Of a stretch of 64,000 nt of DNA, positions 55,697 through 64,000 are shown one piece after another; positions within the stretch are counted from its first letter, which is position 1, and every line of letters starts with the position of its first letter. The notes under the pieces are model-generated. The model saw nothing but the letters and a program-made list of their open reading frames with translations. It made no database searches and had not been told where the DNA came from. Position numbers and translations under genes: made by a program. The stretch lies in the NCBI RefSeq assembly GCF_001625195.1, contig NC_054389.1:12458520-12522519 (forward strand), read 5' to 3'. This DNA is from Drechmeria coniospora (Eukaryota; Ascomycota; Sordariomycetes; Hypocreales; Ophiocordycipitaceae).

Positions 55697-56770
55697 TTAG
55701 TGGCACCTCTTGGAGCGCACGTCGAAGCGCTTGCCGCGGGCCTTGCATTCGCACTTGCGGGATCGTCCGTCCCAGTTGGCCTCACGGCCACAGTCAGGGC
55801 GGCACGTCTTGGTGCGAGCGTGGAACTCCTCGCGGCGGTTCCGGCACTCGCACTGGCGGCTGCGGGGGTTGAAGGTGGCATCGCGACCACAGTCGACGAC
55901 GCACTGGCGAGCGCGGACGCTGAAGGTCTCGCCGCGGGGGCACGCGCAGTCCTTGTTGCGAGGGTTAAAGTCCATGGTGCGGATCTTGCAGACGCACTTG
56001 TTGAGCTTGCGGTCAAAGTCGGCCTCGCGGCCGCAGCGGAGATCGCGCTTGTGGCCGTGGTCGCGGTGGCCGTAGCGGGAGCAGGTCTTTGTCTTCCAGT
56101 GGAACTCCTCGCGACGGTCGTTGCACTCGCATTTGCGCGAGTTGCGGTCAAAGGTGGCCTCGCGGCCGCAGTCGACGCGGCACTGCTTGGTCTTCCAGCT
56201 GAACTCCTCGCGGCGGTCCTTGCACTCGCACCGGCGGGAGCGGCGGTCGAAGGTGGCGTCCCGACCGCAGTCGACGTCGCACGTCTTGGAGCGCGGGTTG
56301 AACTCCTCGCGGTGATCCTTGCACTCGCACTGGCGCGAGCGGGGATCGAAGACGGCCTCGCGGCCGCAGTCGACCCAAGAACGGCATCGTCGAGCCTCGC
56401 GATCCCACTTCTTGCCGCGGGGGCAGGAGCAGTCCTTGTTGCGCGGGTTGAACTCGAGCTCGTTGTTCTTGCAGACGCACTGGCGGGAGTTGCGGTTGAA
56501 GTAGGCCTCCCGGCCGCAGTCGACGTAGCAGGACTTGGTGTTGGAGTCGAAGACGAGCCCGTCCTTGATGCAGACGCAGGCCCTCAGGCGAGCGTTCCAG
56601 ACGGCCACGTTGCCGCAAAAGTGCTTGCCGAGGGCCGGGCCACGGAATCCGTGATCGTCATGTCGATCGTGATCCCGGTGGCCAGGGAGGTTGTGGCCGT
56701 GGTCGCCGCCCGGGAGGGCAGTGGCCAACCCGAGGGTGAAGAGAGAAGCAACGAGGGGCTTGAAGAGCAT
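55697..56770 (-). CDS. Secreted protein of eight cysteine modules
   Basis: A single minus-strand exon of 357 residues. Residues 1-20 (MLFKPLVASLFTLGLATALP) form a clear signal peptide, and a His/Asp-rich linker follows (GHRDHDRHDDHG). Eight tandem modules then fill the protein. The consensus is DCGREAxFDxxSRxCECK, then xxREEFxxxTKxC, spaced C-x12-C-x-C-x13-C, about 32 residues each. Modules 2 and 6 carry an extra half-module (NPRNKDC-C-PRGK). Charged residues dominate (Arg/Glu/Lys/Asp). Strand-symmetric codon use leaves a full-length antisense open frame. I do not recognise the module as EGF, LysM or a chitin-binding domain. Secreted cell-wall or matrix protein is the inference. A TATA element precedes it. 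Confidence 0.88.
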   Translation of the reverse strand: MLFKPLVASLFTLGLATALPGGDHGHNLPGHRDHDRHDDHGFRGPALGKHFCGNVAVWNARLRACVCIKDGLVFDSNTKSCYVDCGREAYFNRNSRQCVCKNNELEFNPRNKDCSCPRGKKWDREARRCRSWVDCGREAVFDPRSRQCECKDHREEFNPRSKTCDVDCGRDATFDRRSRRCECKDRREEFSWKTKQCRVDCGREATFDRNSRKCECNDRREEFHWKTKTCSRYGHRDHGHKRDLRCGREADFDRKLNKCVCKIRTMDFNPRNKDCACPRGETFSVRARQCVVDCGRDATFNPRSRQCECRNRREEFHARTKTCRPDCGREANWDGRSRKCECKARGKRFDVRSKRCH

Positions 56771-56900
56771 GGTGGGCCAGGAGATGCCGGAAATCAAGAG
56801 AGTGAAACAGAGGTGTCGACAGTGACTAAAGAGTGAAGTACTGGACAGTGGATGCTGATGCCGATGAAGAATTGTCCGTAGAGGCGGAAGCAAACGTCGT

Positions 56901-56909
56901 TTATATAGA
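56901..56909 (-). promoter_or_regulatory. TATA box of the cysteine-module gene
   Basis: On the minus strand the sequence reads CTATATAAAC, about 130 bases upstream of the ATG at 56770, a near-consensus fungal TATA box. Confidence 0.6.
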
Positions 56910-59900
56910 CATTCCCACGCCCGCGGCGAGAGCTATATTCAGAAGCGTCAAAGGTTTGTTTCTATTCTTGACATTCGATAGAGCTTCATGCAGTCATTTG
57001 ATGAGTATTGGCTTGGCTTGTCAGCATCCTCGAACCAACGGATCGCAGCTCCCTAGGTTGGGCAGCTGGCCAGCCAAAGGAAGAAATGGTGTCAAGAGCA
57101 GGAGAGAGCGATACCCGCGCCAATGGTGCCAGAAACTATTCGTTCTACTAGCGCACCTGAACCGACGGTATCCTTGCACGAGCATCCTTGCACCAGGTTG
57201 GGCAACAGCGGCATCACAAGGCCTAGAACATGAGCTGATGGCCCGTTAGTCGACGGCTGAAGGGGGCAACGAGAGGCGGCAAGGTGAGACGTCATTTCGT
57301 TTGCCAAGCGGCCAAGACGCCGATCGCGGGAACTGCCATAAGGTTGAAAGCTTGATGCCAGCCTGCAGAGGAACAACCGACGCAAACGAAGCAGCAACCA
57401 AGACCAGGGGATGACCGAGGCAAACGCAGGGTGCTTCCAAAAGCACAGGAGACACGATTGAAGACAGATTCCAAGCACACCTCGCACCCCGGCGCACGAG
57501 GACGCAACGAGGTCGCGGGCGGCAAAGGCAAGCGCACCCAGCGCACGAGCAGCTCTTCCGTCGGGAGGCAGGGAAAGGGCAAATGAAAATCAAACTATAC
57601 GAGTAATAAAATGAGGAGGATTTGTGGCTTGCCATGCCTTGTCAAGCGCATGATTCACACGCGACGGTGCTCAATGTCGCAGAAGAGAGACGGTGGTTGC
57701 TTTTGCGTCGACGTCGGGCGTCGCGAACCCTGCACCGCAAGACCTCATCACTTTCAGCCATCATTTGGAGGCGCTCAGCCCAGCGTGACAACAAACGCGG
57801 TGGAGCCAACTGCCGACAGTGGCCAGGTACGGGTATTTGCGAGCTCCGAGTTCAGTCCTCCTCCAGGTCGTTGCACTGCACGTAATACGTGGCGGCACAG
57901 GTTGGCGAAGAGCTGCGAGAGATGTGCATATACGAAGTGGAAGTGAACAATTCATCCTTCGAGGCGCTTGCCCATGTGCCTTGCCGCCGGCCCGGACGTG
58001 CAAGCTTGTGACGGGACGGAATTCTCCGTAGACAATCGTTGCAAAGGTTGCCCCTGACTCACGGATCCCCTGACTACTGCAGAAGGCCGGGCAGTTCGCG
58101 TCCGGCATCTCAGCCCTGCGCATGGGAGTCTGCGGCCCTGGGGAAGGAGAGGAGACATGGAACGCGGGGGCCACGGGGACGGCAACTGCAAGGGTCGCCT
58201 TGATGCATGGCTCGGTATTTCTTATTTCTATTGTTATGATTATGATTTGCTTTTCCTGACATGGATCCCTGCGAATGCATACTTACATACAACGTGTCCA
58301 TGTACGAGTACCGCTACACAACAACACGGCACAATTATGCAGCGAAATGGGATGCGCAACGCCTCCCACATGCACCGTATGAATACATGCATGCATATGC
58401 ACAAATTATCGGGATGAATAAGACGGTTGACCTCGATTGAGGTATAGGGTAGCGCGTTTATCAGGAGAAGCGTTCATGATCGATGGGATATCCGAATCCA
58501 CGAGAATATCCACGATAATTTCTGTTGCCCAAAAAAAAAGGCGAAGAGAGGCGAAGAGGTGCTCGTAGAGAACCTCAATATAAAAAAATTAATCATCAGC
58601 ATGTACATTTCACGTTGAGTTGTCAACAAAAAGGATCTGAATGGCGGCATTTGCGATTAGGACGTGGAAGAGAAATCCGACGACCATGATGGAACATTAT
58701 GTAAGTACTGTACGTACTTAAGTACTCCTTAGGAACCCCGTACTTACAGTAAAGCTTCCATGTACATGTACTTAGTTGAAGACCGTACTGTACTTGCTAT
58801 ATACTTACGTGTGTGTGCAGTACCTGTACTCCGTACATACCCAGTACTTACATGCACGAACGTGTGCACCTACTCCGTACTATGTGAGTACATCATGGAC
58901 TAATACAAGTACGGTCCTTGTAAGTACTTACTCCGCTCACGGACATGCACTGTAAGTACCTACAACTACATGTACATGTACATGTGTACCTACTTCCTGT
59001 ACTTTTACAAGTACAGATACTTACTCACAAAGAGGAACCCACAGAGGGATAGAAAGTCCTAGCGCCTACTGGTATCCAGTACCTGCCATGACCCCAACAA
59101 CATACCTGCATACATGTACTCCATACATGTGCCCCGTAACAGCGGGTTAGTAGTGAGACGCCAGATCATGCAGCCAATGATATCGCACCGATTTCACGAC
59201 CCTTGTCCAAGGGGAAACAATAGCCGCTTGGCCTAATGCGCACTAGTATAGACAGCTGTCCCGCCCCTTTTATTATCCGGTCAGACGGTTCACGCCGCGA
59301 GGCGTTTCCTGCACATTTTGACCGCCATCTGGCAGCATCAACCGCTTCAGCTAACCAATTTCGATCTCGTACGACGCAGAGAGATGGCCAAAAATAACTC
59401 GGGTACGAGATCGAAAGACGATGACGAGCGTGTGCCCGTGGGGAAGCCTCCTAGGCGTGCCGTCACCTCACGACATTTTCGTCTCGTTGCCGGTGGTTGG
59501 CCCGTCGTCCCCTTGCCGCTGCCCATGGACGAGGCAAAGGACGAGTCACCCGGCGATGGCGATGACTGATATGTACAGGTACTCCGTACATGTGCCGTTT
59601 GATTGACCGGCAGATAGGCGTCATGCAAGGCAAGCTCCTACGCCAGGGGCACAGATTACGGGTGGCGGTACTTGCAGCTCCTGCGAGGGGGTGTGCTGCT
59701 GATCAGGACCTCGGCGAGCTTTGCTTATTGTCCAAGGCGCCATGACAGCAGGCAGTCTAGGATTGCCTACCACACTTCTCGCCTTTTGGTCAGTCAATTT
59801 CCTCCGCCATGATGGGACGGTAGTACTGATCATCCCTGCACACCTAGGGGCGCTCAGACGACCCCGGCTCGAATGCTCAAACGACAGACATGGCCGACCG

Positions 59901-60170
59901 CCTTGATTCTGTGCCGCCTTGCTTGCCTCGGAGCCTTTTCACGCGGACACGGATACGATGACGGCCAATGATGGACGTCCAATTTCACTTGGACGCGCCC
60001 TAGAGGCGTGCGCTAACATGTTGGATGCTGTTGGCCACGGGGTGTGCGCGTCGAGGAGCGGTCGGTGGAAACGGATCCCGACTCATCCGCCGACGTGCGA
60101 GGTCAGCTTCTCGCCAGAAAGGTCTGTGTCAGTGTCCAGAGGACGTCCCGAAGACGCGTATTTCGAGCGG
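56910..60170. other. Long intergenic region, GTAC-rich centre
   Basis: About 3.3 kb without a supported gene. Open frames at 57092-57635 and 57761-58174 (minus) and 57611-57946 (plus) overlap each other and have no motifs. A dense block of GTACTTAC, CATGTAC and TACTCCGTAC words lies at 58695-59125. An AT-rich tract lies at 58500-58620. Confidence 0.5.
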
Positions 60171-60173
60171 CGG

Positions 60174-60183
60174 GCATAAATAG
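60174..60183 (+). promoter_or_regulatory. TATA-like element of the Gly/Arg-rich protein gene
   Basis: GCATAAATAGC, about 145 bases upstream of the ATG at 60326, followed by a C/T-rich leader (60270-60310) with ATTCATTCATTC. Confidence 0.45.
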
Positions 60184-60325
60184 CGTCGACGGCCCCCTTG
60201 GAACCTCACGCCTGAACCGACAGGACTCAACCTGATTGCCGCAGTCCGCACCCACAGTCATTACCATCCCATTCGTTTTCTAACGTCATTCATTCATTCA
60301 TACTGTACTCGAGCATTGGTTCACC

Positions 60326-62131
60326 ATGAAGATCACCACCGTTGCTACCCTGCTCGTGGCTACGGCCATGGCCATACCGTCGCCGCACCAAAACAACTAT
60401 CAGGAGCCTGATGGCCGCGACAAGTGCCACGACGGCAAGGGCTACTGCCATCCCAAGCACCTCGGTGGCAAGCACCTCCCGCACCACCACAAGGGCCACG
60501 GAGGTGACCGTCGCCCGCTGATCGATCTCGAGATCGGTGGCCACAAGGGCCGCCACTACGGCGGACGTCCCTCGTCCCCTCGCCGGGGCGGCCGCCACCC
60601 GCTGCTCGATCTCGAGATCGGCAACTTCCCCCACCGCGGTGGCCGAGGCTACAGCCCGTTCCGCGGTGGCAGCAGGGGCTACAGCCCTCGCCGCGGCAAC
60701 CGTGGCTACAGCCCACGCCGTGGAAACAGCCGTAGCCACTCCCGCGGCCGCGACCACAGCCCTCGCCGTGGCAACCGTGGCTACAGCCCCCGTCCCGGCG
60801 GTCGTGGCTACAGCCCTCGCCGAGGCTACAGCCCTCGCCCCGGCGGCCACGGCCCCGGCCCTCGTCCCGGCGGTCGTGACTACAGCCCTCGCCGCGGTCG
60901 CGACTACAGCCCTCGCCGAGGCCGTGACAACAGCCCCCGCCGTGGCCGTGACAACAGCCCTCGCCGCGGGCGTGACTACAGCCCTCGCCGCGGTAACAAC
61001 GACCACCGCCCGCACCGCGGCTACAGCCCCCGTCGCGGCGACAATGATCACCGCCCGCACCGTGGCTACAGCCCTCGTCGCGGCGACAACGATCACCGCC
61101 CGAACCGTGGCTACAGCCCTCGTCGTGGCGACAACGATCACCGCCCGAACCGTGGCTACAGCCCCCGTCGCGGCGACAATGATCACCGCCCGCACCGTGG
61201 CTACAGCCCCCGCCGCGGCGACAACGATCACCGTCCGCACCGTGGCTACAGCCCTCGCCGTGGCGACAACAATCACTCCCCCATCCGTGGTCCCATTCGT
61301 CTTCCTCCTCTGAACGGAGGAAAGTTCATCCCCCACCGTGGTGGCAACGACTACAAGCCTCACCGTGGCGACAATGACCACCCTCACCGTGATGGGAACC
61401 GCTCTCCCCACCGTGGTGACAACGATTACAAGCCCCCTCGTCATCGTGACGACTCTCCTCACCGTGGCGGTGACCGATCTCCCCACCGTGGTGACAATGA
61501 TTACAAGCCTCCTCACCGAGGCGACAACTCTCCTCACGGCGGCAACCACGACGGTCCTAACCGCGGCGGCAACGACTACACTCCTCCCCCGACTCCTCAC
61601 CGTGATAACGATGGTCCCCGCCGTGGAAACGATGGTCCTAACCGTGGTAATGATGGTCCTCGCCGCGGCGGCAACGATGGTCCCCATCGCGACAACGATG
61701 GCCCTCGCCGAGGTGGCAGCGATGGTCCCAACCGTGGCAACGATGGTCCTAACCGTGGCAATGACGGCCCCCGCGGTGGAAATGACGGTCCTCGCCGCGG
61801 TGGAAACGATGGCCCTAACCGTGGTAACGACGGCCCCCGTGGTGGAAACGACGGTCCTAACCGTGGCAACGACGGCCCCCGTGGTGGAAACGACGGTCCT
61901 AACCGTGGCAACGACGGCCCCCGTGGTGGAAACGACGGTCCTCGACGTGGCGGAAACTCTCCTGCTCCATCGCCCAACTCGCCTGCCCCTGCTCCTGCCC
62001 CTGCGCCTGCACCTGCTCCCGCACCTGGTGCTCCCGCCCCAGGCTCTCCTCCGCCTCCCGCCTCCCCTCGTGGTGGAAACCCTCCCCCTGCCCGAGGTGG
62101 TAACCCCCCTCCTGGTCGTGGTGGTGACTAA
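60326..62131 (+). CDS. Secreted Gly/Arg/Pro-rich repeat protein
   Basis: One exon of 601 residues. A signal peptide (MKITTVATLLVATAMAIP) is followed by a His-rich stretch (HLPHHHKGHGG). Two copies of P-L-(I/L)-D-L-E-I-G separated by about 20 residues come next. The main body is repeats: RGYSPRRG units, then a 15-residue block GYSPRRGDNDHRPHR repeated about six times (about 60965-61270). Next are HRGGN/DNDYKPP units, then NDGPNRGNDGPRGG units (about 61610-61950). A Pro/Ala linker (PAPAPAPAP) and a Gly/Pro/Arg tail ending RGGD complete it. Only two cysteines are visible. The composition predicts a disordered, strongly cationic extracellular protein, possibly an adhesive or matrix polymer. No catalytic domain. 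The antisense frame is open throughout because of the repeat's codon pattern. Confidence 0.85.
   Translation: MKITTVATLLVATAMAIPSPHQNNYQEPDGRDKCHDGKGYCHPKHLGGKHLPHHHKGHGGDRRPLIDLEIGGHKGRHYGGRPSSPRRGGRHPLLDLEIGNFPHRGGRGYSPFRGGSRGYSPRRGNRGYSPRRGNSRSHSRGRDHSPRRGNRGYSPRPGGRGYSPRRGYSPRPGGHGPGPRPGGRDYSPRRGRDYSPRRGRDNSPRRGRDNSPRRGRDYSPRRGNNDHRPHRGYSPRRGDNDHRPHRGYSPRRGDNDHRPNRGYSPRRGDNDHRPNRGYSPRRGDNDHRPHRGYSPRRGDNDHRPHRGYSPRRGDNNHSPIRGPIRLPPLNGGKFIPHRGGNDYKPHRGDNDHPHRDGNRSPHRGDNDYKPPRHRDDSPHRGGDRSPHRGDNDYKPPHRGDNSPHGGNHDGPNRGGNDYTPPPTPHRDNDGPRRGNDGPNRGNDGPRRGGNDGPHRDNDGPRRGGSDGPNRGNDGPNRGNDGPRGGNDGPRRGGNDGPNRGNDGPRGGNDGPNRGNDGPRGGNDGPNRGNDGPRGGNDGPRRGGNSPAPSPNSPAPAPAPAPAPAPAPGAPAPGSPPPPASPRGGNPPPARGGNPPPGRGGD
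60965..61270 (+). repeat. 45-bp coding repeat (GYSPRRGDNDHRPHR)
   Basis: About six to seven tandem 45-base units differing mainly at third codon positions (CGC/CGT, AAC/AAT) and at His/Asn in the last triplets. Synonymous differences outnumber replacements by eye. Confidence 0.85.
61610..61950 (+). repeat. Gly/Asn/Pro/Arg coding repeat (NDGPNRGNDGPRGG)
   Basis: Tandem units of about 21-42 bases coding NDGPNRG and NDGPRGG/NDGPRRGG. The last three 42-base units (61800-61930) are nearly identical. Confidence 0.85.
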
Positions 62132-63499
62132 ATCACCTGCCATGTCCCCCGCCCGCAAATTATTTGGCAACCTTGCCAACTTGTGTCGGGCGATGGGTCG
62201 CAGTGTAAATTTTGTGTGGGATGTAATGCGGTGAATCGATGTTAATAGTCTTGATTTTCTTGCGCCTAACCTGGAGATTCATATGGAAGAAGAGATGACA
62301 ATAGGGCACATTGTTCTGTATAGATCAGTAGCATATTACATTTCTTCGCGATGCCACTTGACAGTTCGTCTTCTGTCCACGTTGCTTTATTTCCGTGTCA
62401 TTGCTATTCTTCTCGTGGACAACTCCGAAGGGCTAAGCGCGTCTGTATATACAAGGCATGTGGCGAGAAACGTAGTCAGCCAGGAGACAGCGCTCTGCGG
62501 ACTGCCTCGCCGTCGTCTGCACATGCCAAGTCACTGGCATAGTTTTGACGGATTGTGTATTTTTGCTCCTCATGAAATGGGCTGTCAAGTGACTCGTTTT
62601 TTGGCGTGCTTGCTTGTACATGTCTCATCCGTACGCGGCCGTCGACATGAATTGAACTGTTTGCAGATCGCAGGGCTTCCCCAATGATGAAGTCACGTTG
62701 TAGTCAATGGCGAGAGGCAAGGTAACATTGGTTAATGCTGCATAAAAATAGACGGTCAGCATCATTTCCCTTGAGAGACAGAAATAATAAATTCCATTTT
62801 GCGCTGGACGTTGGCTGCTTTGCTCATGTTAGGATAGCCTCACGCACTGGCCCGACTGGCCCGGGCCGGACCCCGTTCGTCGTGCGAATGAGGTAGGGTC
62901 TGTCTCGTCCGGCTCGTGGGTCGGTTCGGCATTCGATCGAGAATATAATAACCCATGTAGGGAGTGCTCCGTGCAGGTTGACGAAAGGTGCAGGGAATGT
63001 ACTCCGTACTCCGTAATACTCTGTAGGCTTTTCTGTTCGCCCAGTTCTGGCATTCCACCGTTGGCTTATGCATGCACCTCGAGGTCGTCGGCTGTCGTTG
63101 ATTGCCCCTCTATCCACGGAATCAGGATTCTGTTGTTAAAAAACAAGGTTGCCACTGTCGCACGATATGCTGGCTCGCGCAGGATTCGCTTCCGACTCGC
63201 GCCTCGCCATCGGCTAACTCCGTGCGGTTCGGAGCTCGGACATGTGCCATGTCCGGAATCGACGACGAGACCAACGAAAGAAAATGGTTGGCAAACAGCC
63301 ATGCGCGTCATGGTTCCGCCGAAGCCGCATCTGCATGGACGAGATCGAGCTGCGAGTGTTCATATACTGAGCGGTAAATGTCGCTCGCATCTTGCTGGAT
63401 CGGTTGCACGGGGACAAGGCGTCCGTAACACGTACCGGTACAAGTTGGATCCCATCAATAGCGCTCCACCACGTTGCTATCATTCCTCCCACTTGCAGC
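62132..63499. other. Intergenic spacer
   Basis: About 1.4 kb. The first part is probably the 3' untranslated region of the repeat protein gene. A TACTCCGTACTCCGTA word occurs at about 63000. The open frames (for example 62283-62687 plus) have no motifs. Confidence 0.5.
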
Positions 63500-64000
63500 A
63501 TGGAGAACAGGAACATCGTCTTCGTCACTGGTGGAAACACGGGCATCGGCTTCGAGACCGTCAAGGCGCTTCTCTCGTCCCCCAAGCGGTACCACATCTT
63601 TCTCGGCAGCCGCACGCCGTCGAAAGGCGAGGATGCCGTGGCCGAGCTGAAGAGGATGGTGCCGGCCACCGAAAGCACGGTGGAAATGGTGCAGATCGAT
63701 GTCCAGGACGACGCCTCCATCGACGCGGCCGTTGCGCTGGTCGGGGGCAAATGCAACAGGGTCGACACTCTGATCAACAATGCCGGTACGTAGCACCCCA
63801 TCCCCTCGTGCGAAGGGGATGAGAGGCAGAAGGATGAAGCGCTCAGAGACGTGGTAACTGAAGCACCTAGGCGCCGCGTTTGACACGAGCTTCGAGAACG
63901 ATGTCCCCCAGTTTCGGGCCATCCTCAGCAAGGCCTACGACGTCAACGTCTCGGGCGCTCAGGTAATGACGGCGGCCTTTGCGCCCTTGTTGATTGCCTC
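63500..64000 (+). CDS. Short-chain dehydrogenase/reductase, 5' part
   Basis: Exon 1 is 63500-63785. Exon 2 starts at 63871 after an intron with a GTACGT donor and CACCTAG acceptor, and runs off the window end. The start MENRNIVFVTGGNTGIGFET carries the classical SDR cofactor motif TGxxxGIG. LGSRTP is the end of the second beta strand, with Arg suggesting NADP(H) preference. QIDVQDDAS and TLINNAG (the NNAG motif is completed by the splice) follow in order, then AYDVNVSGAQVMTAAFAPLL. The catalytic Ser and YxxxK lie beyond the window. The sequence resembles carbonyl-reductase-like fungal SDRs. Substrate unknown; presumably cytosolic. Confidence 0.9.

Noticed and set aside
55700..56836. 378-codon plus-strand Ala/Val-rich frame
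   Set aside because: Antisense of the cysteine-module gene. The regular cysteine spacing and signal peptide identify the minus strand as coding.
60290..62179. 629-codon minus-strand frame rich in VRTVV/AVIATV repeats
   Set aside because: Mirror of the Gly/Arg-rich coding repeat. The sense frame has a signal peptide and a proper ATG context; the antisense has neither domain nor plausible composition.
63392..63499. Upstream extension of the SDR frame
   Set aside because: The frame is open, but the ATG at 63500 starts immediately before the first Rossmann strand. The upstream part has no family match.

Overview
The window is nuclear DNA of a filamentous ascomycete, most likely a sordariomycete and possibly Hypocreales. 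The genes have short introns (about 50-240 nt) with GTACGT/GTAAGT-type donors and CTAAC/CTGAC branch sites close to the acceptor. Intergenic spaces are long and full of short GTAC-centred repeats. The products are typical Pezizomycotina proteins: ATG26-type sterol glucosyltransferase, CMR1, GNA1, a CAP protein with a Ser/Thr-rich stalk, and a fungal hybrid megasynthase. No rRNA, tRNA, CRISPR array or intact transposon was recognised. The species cannot be named from the sequence alone.

Layout. 1-3.1 kb: repeats (a polypurine tract and two minisatellite fields) and one doubtful coding tract. 3.1-4.4 kb: a BPL_N-type amidotransferase-like protein. 5.3-8.0 kb (minus): two decayed genes, one an APH-like phosphotransferase remnant. 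8.5-10.1 kb: CMR1 homologue. 14.0-14.6 kb: GNA1. 18.3-21.1 kb: secreted CAP protein with a Ser/Thr-rich stalk. 23.9-28.4 kb: ATG26. 28.9-29.5 kb (minus): a small secreted protein. 29.5-39.4 kb: gene-poor, with repeats and ambiguous coding-like tracts. 39.4-40.1 kb (minus): pyridoxamine phosphate oxidase. 40.1-45.2 kb: gene-poor.

45.3-54.4 kb: a compact secondary-metabolism locus. It holds an intronless 1923-residue hybrid NRPS-PKS (A-T-KS-AT-ACP-hotdog thioesterase, with no condensation and no reductive domain), a lipocalin-like protein and an NmrA-like NAD(P)-binding protein. 55.7-56.8 kb (minus) and 60.3-62.1 kb (plus): two repetitive secreted proteins, one of eight cysteine modules and one Gly/Arg/Pro-rich, each with a TATA-like promoter element. 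63.5 kb to the window end: the 5' part of a short-chain dehydrogenase.

Reading: a few housekeeping genes (sterol glucosylation, UDP-GlcNAc precursor supply, DNA-damage WD40 protein, vitamin B6 salvage) are scattered among accessory content (secreted repeat proteins, a small metabolite cluster, pseudogenes, minisatellites). The megasynthase would load an amino acid on its A-T module and extend it with malonyl units. The hotdog domain would release the product, and the two neighbours are candidate tailoring proteins. That biosynthetic role is inferred from domain order. Exon boundaries were placed by eye from splice signals, frame and expected protein sequence.
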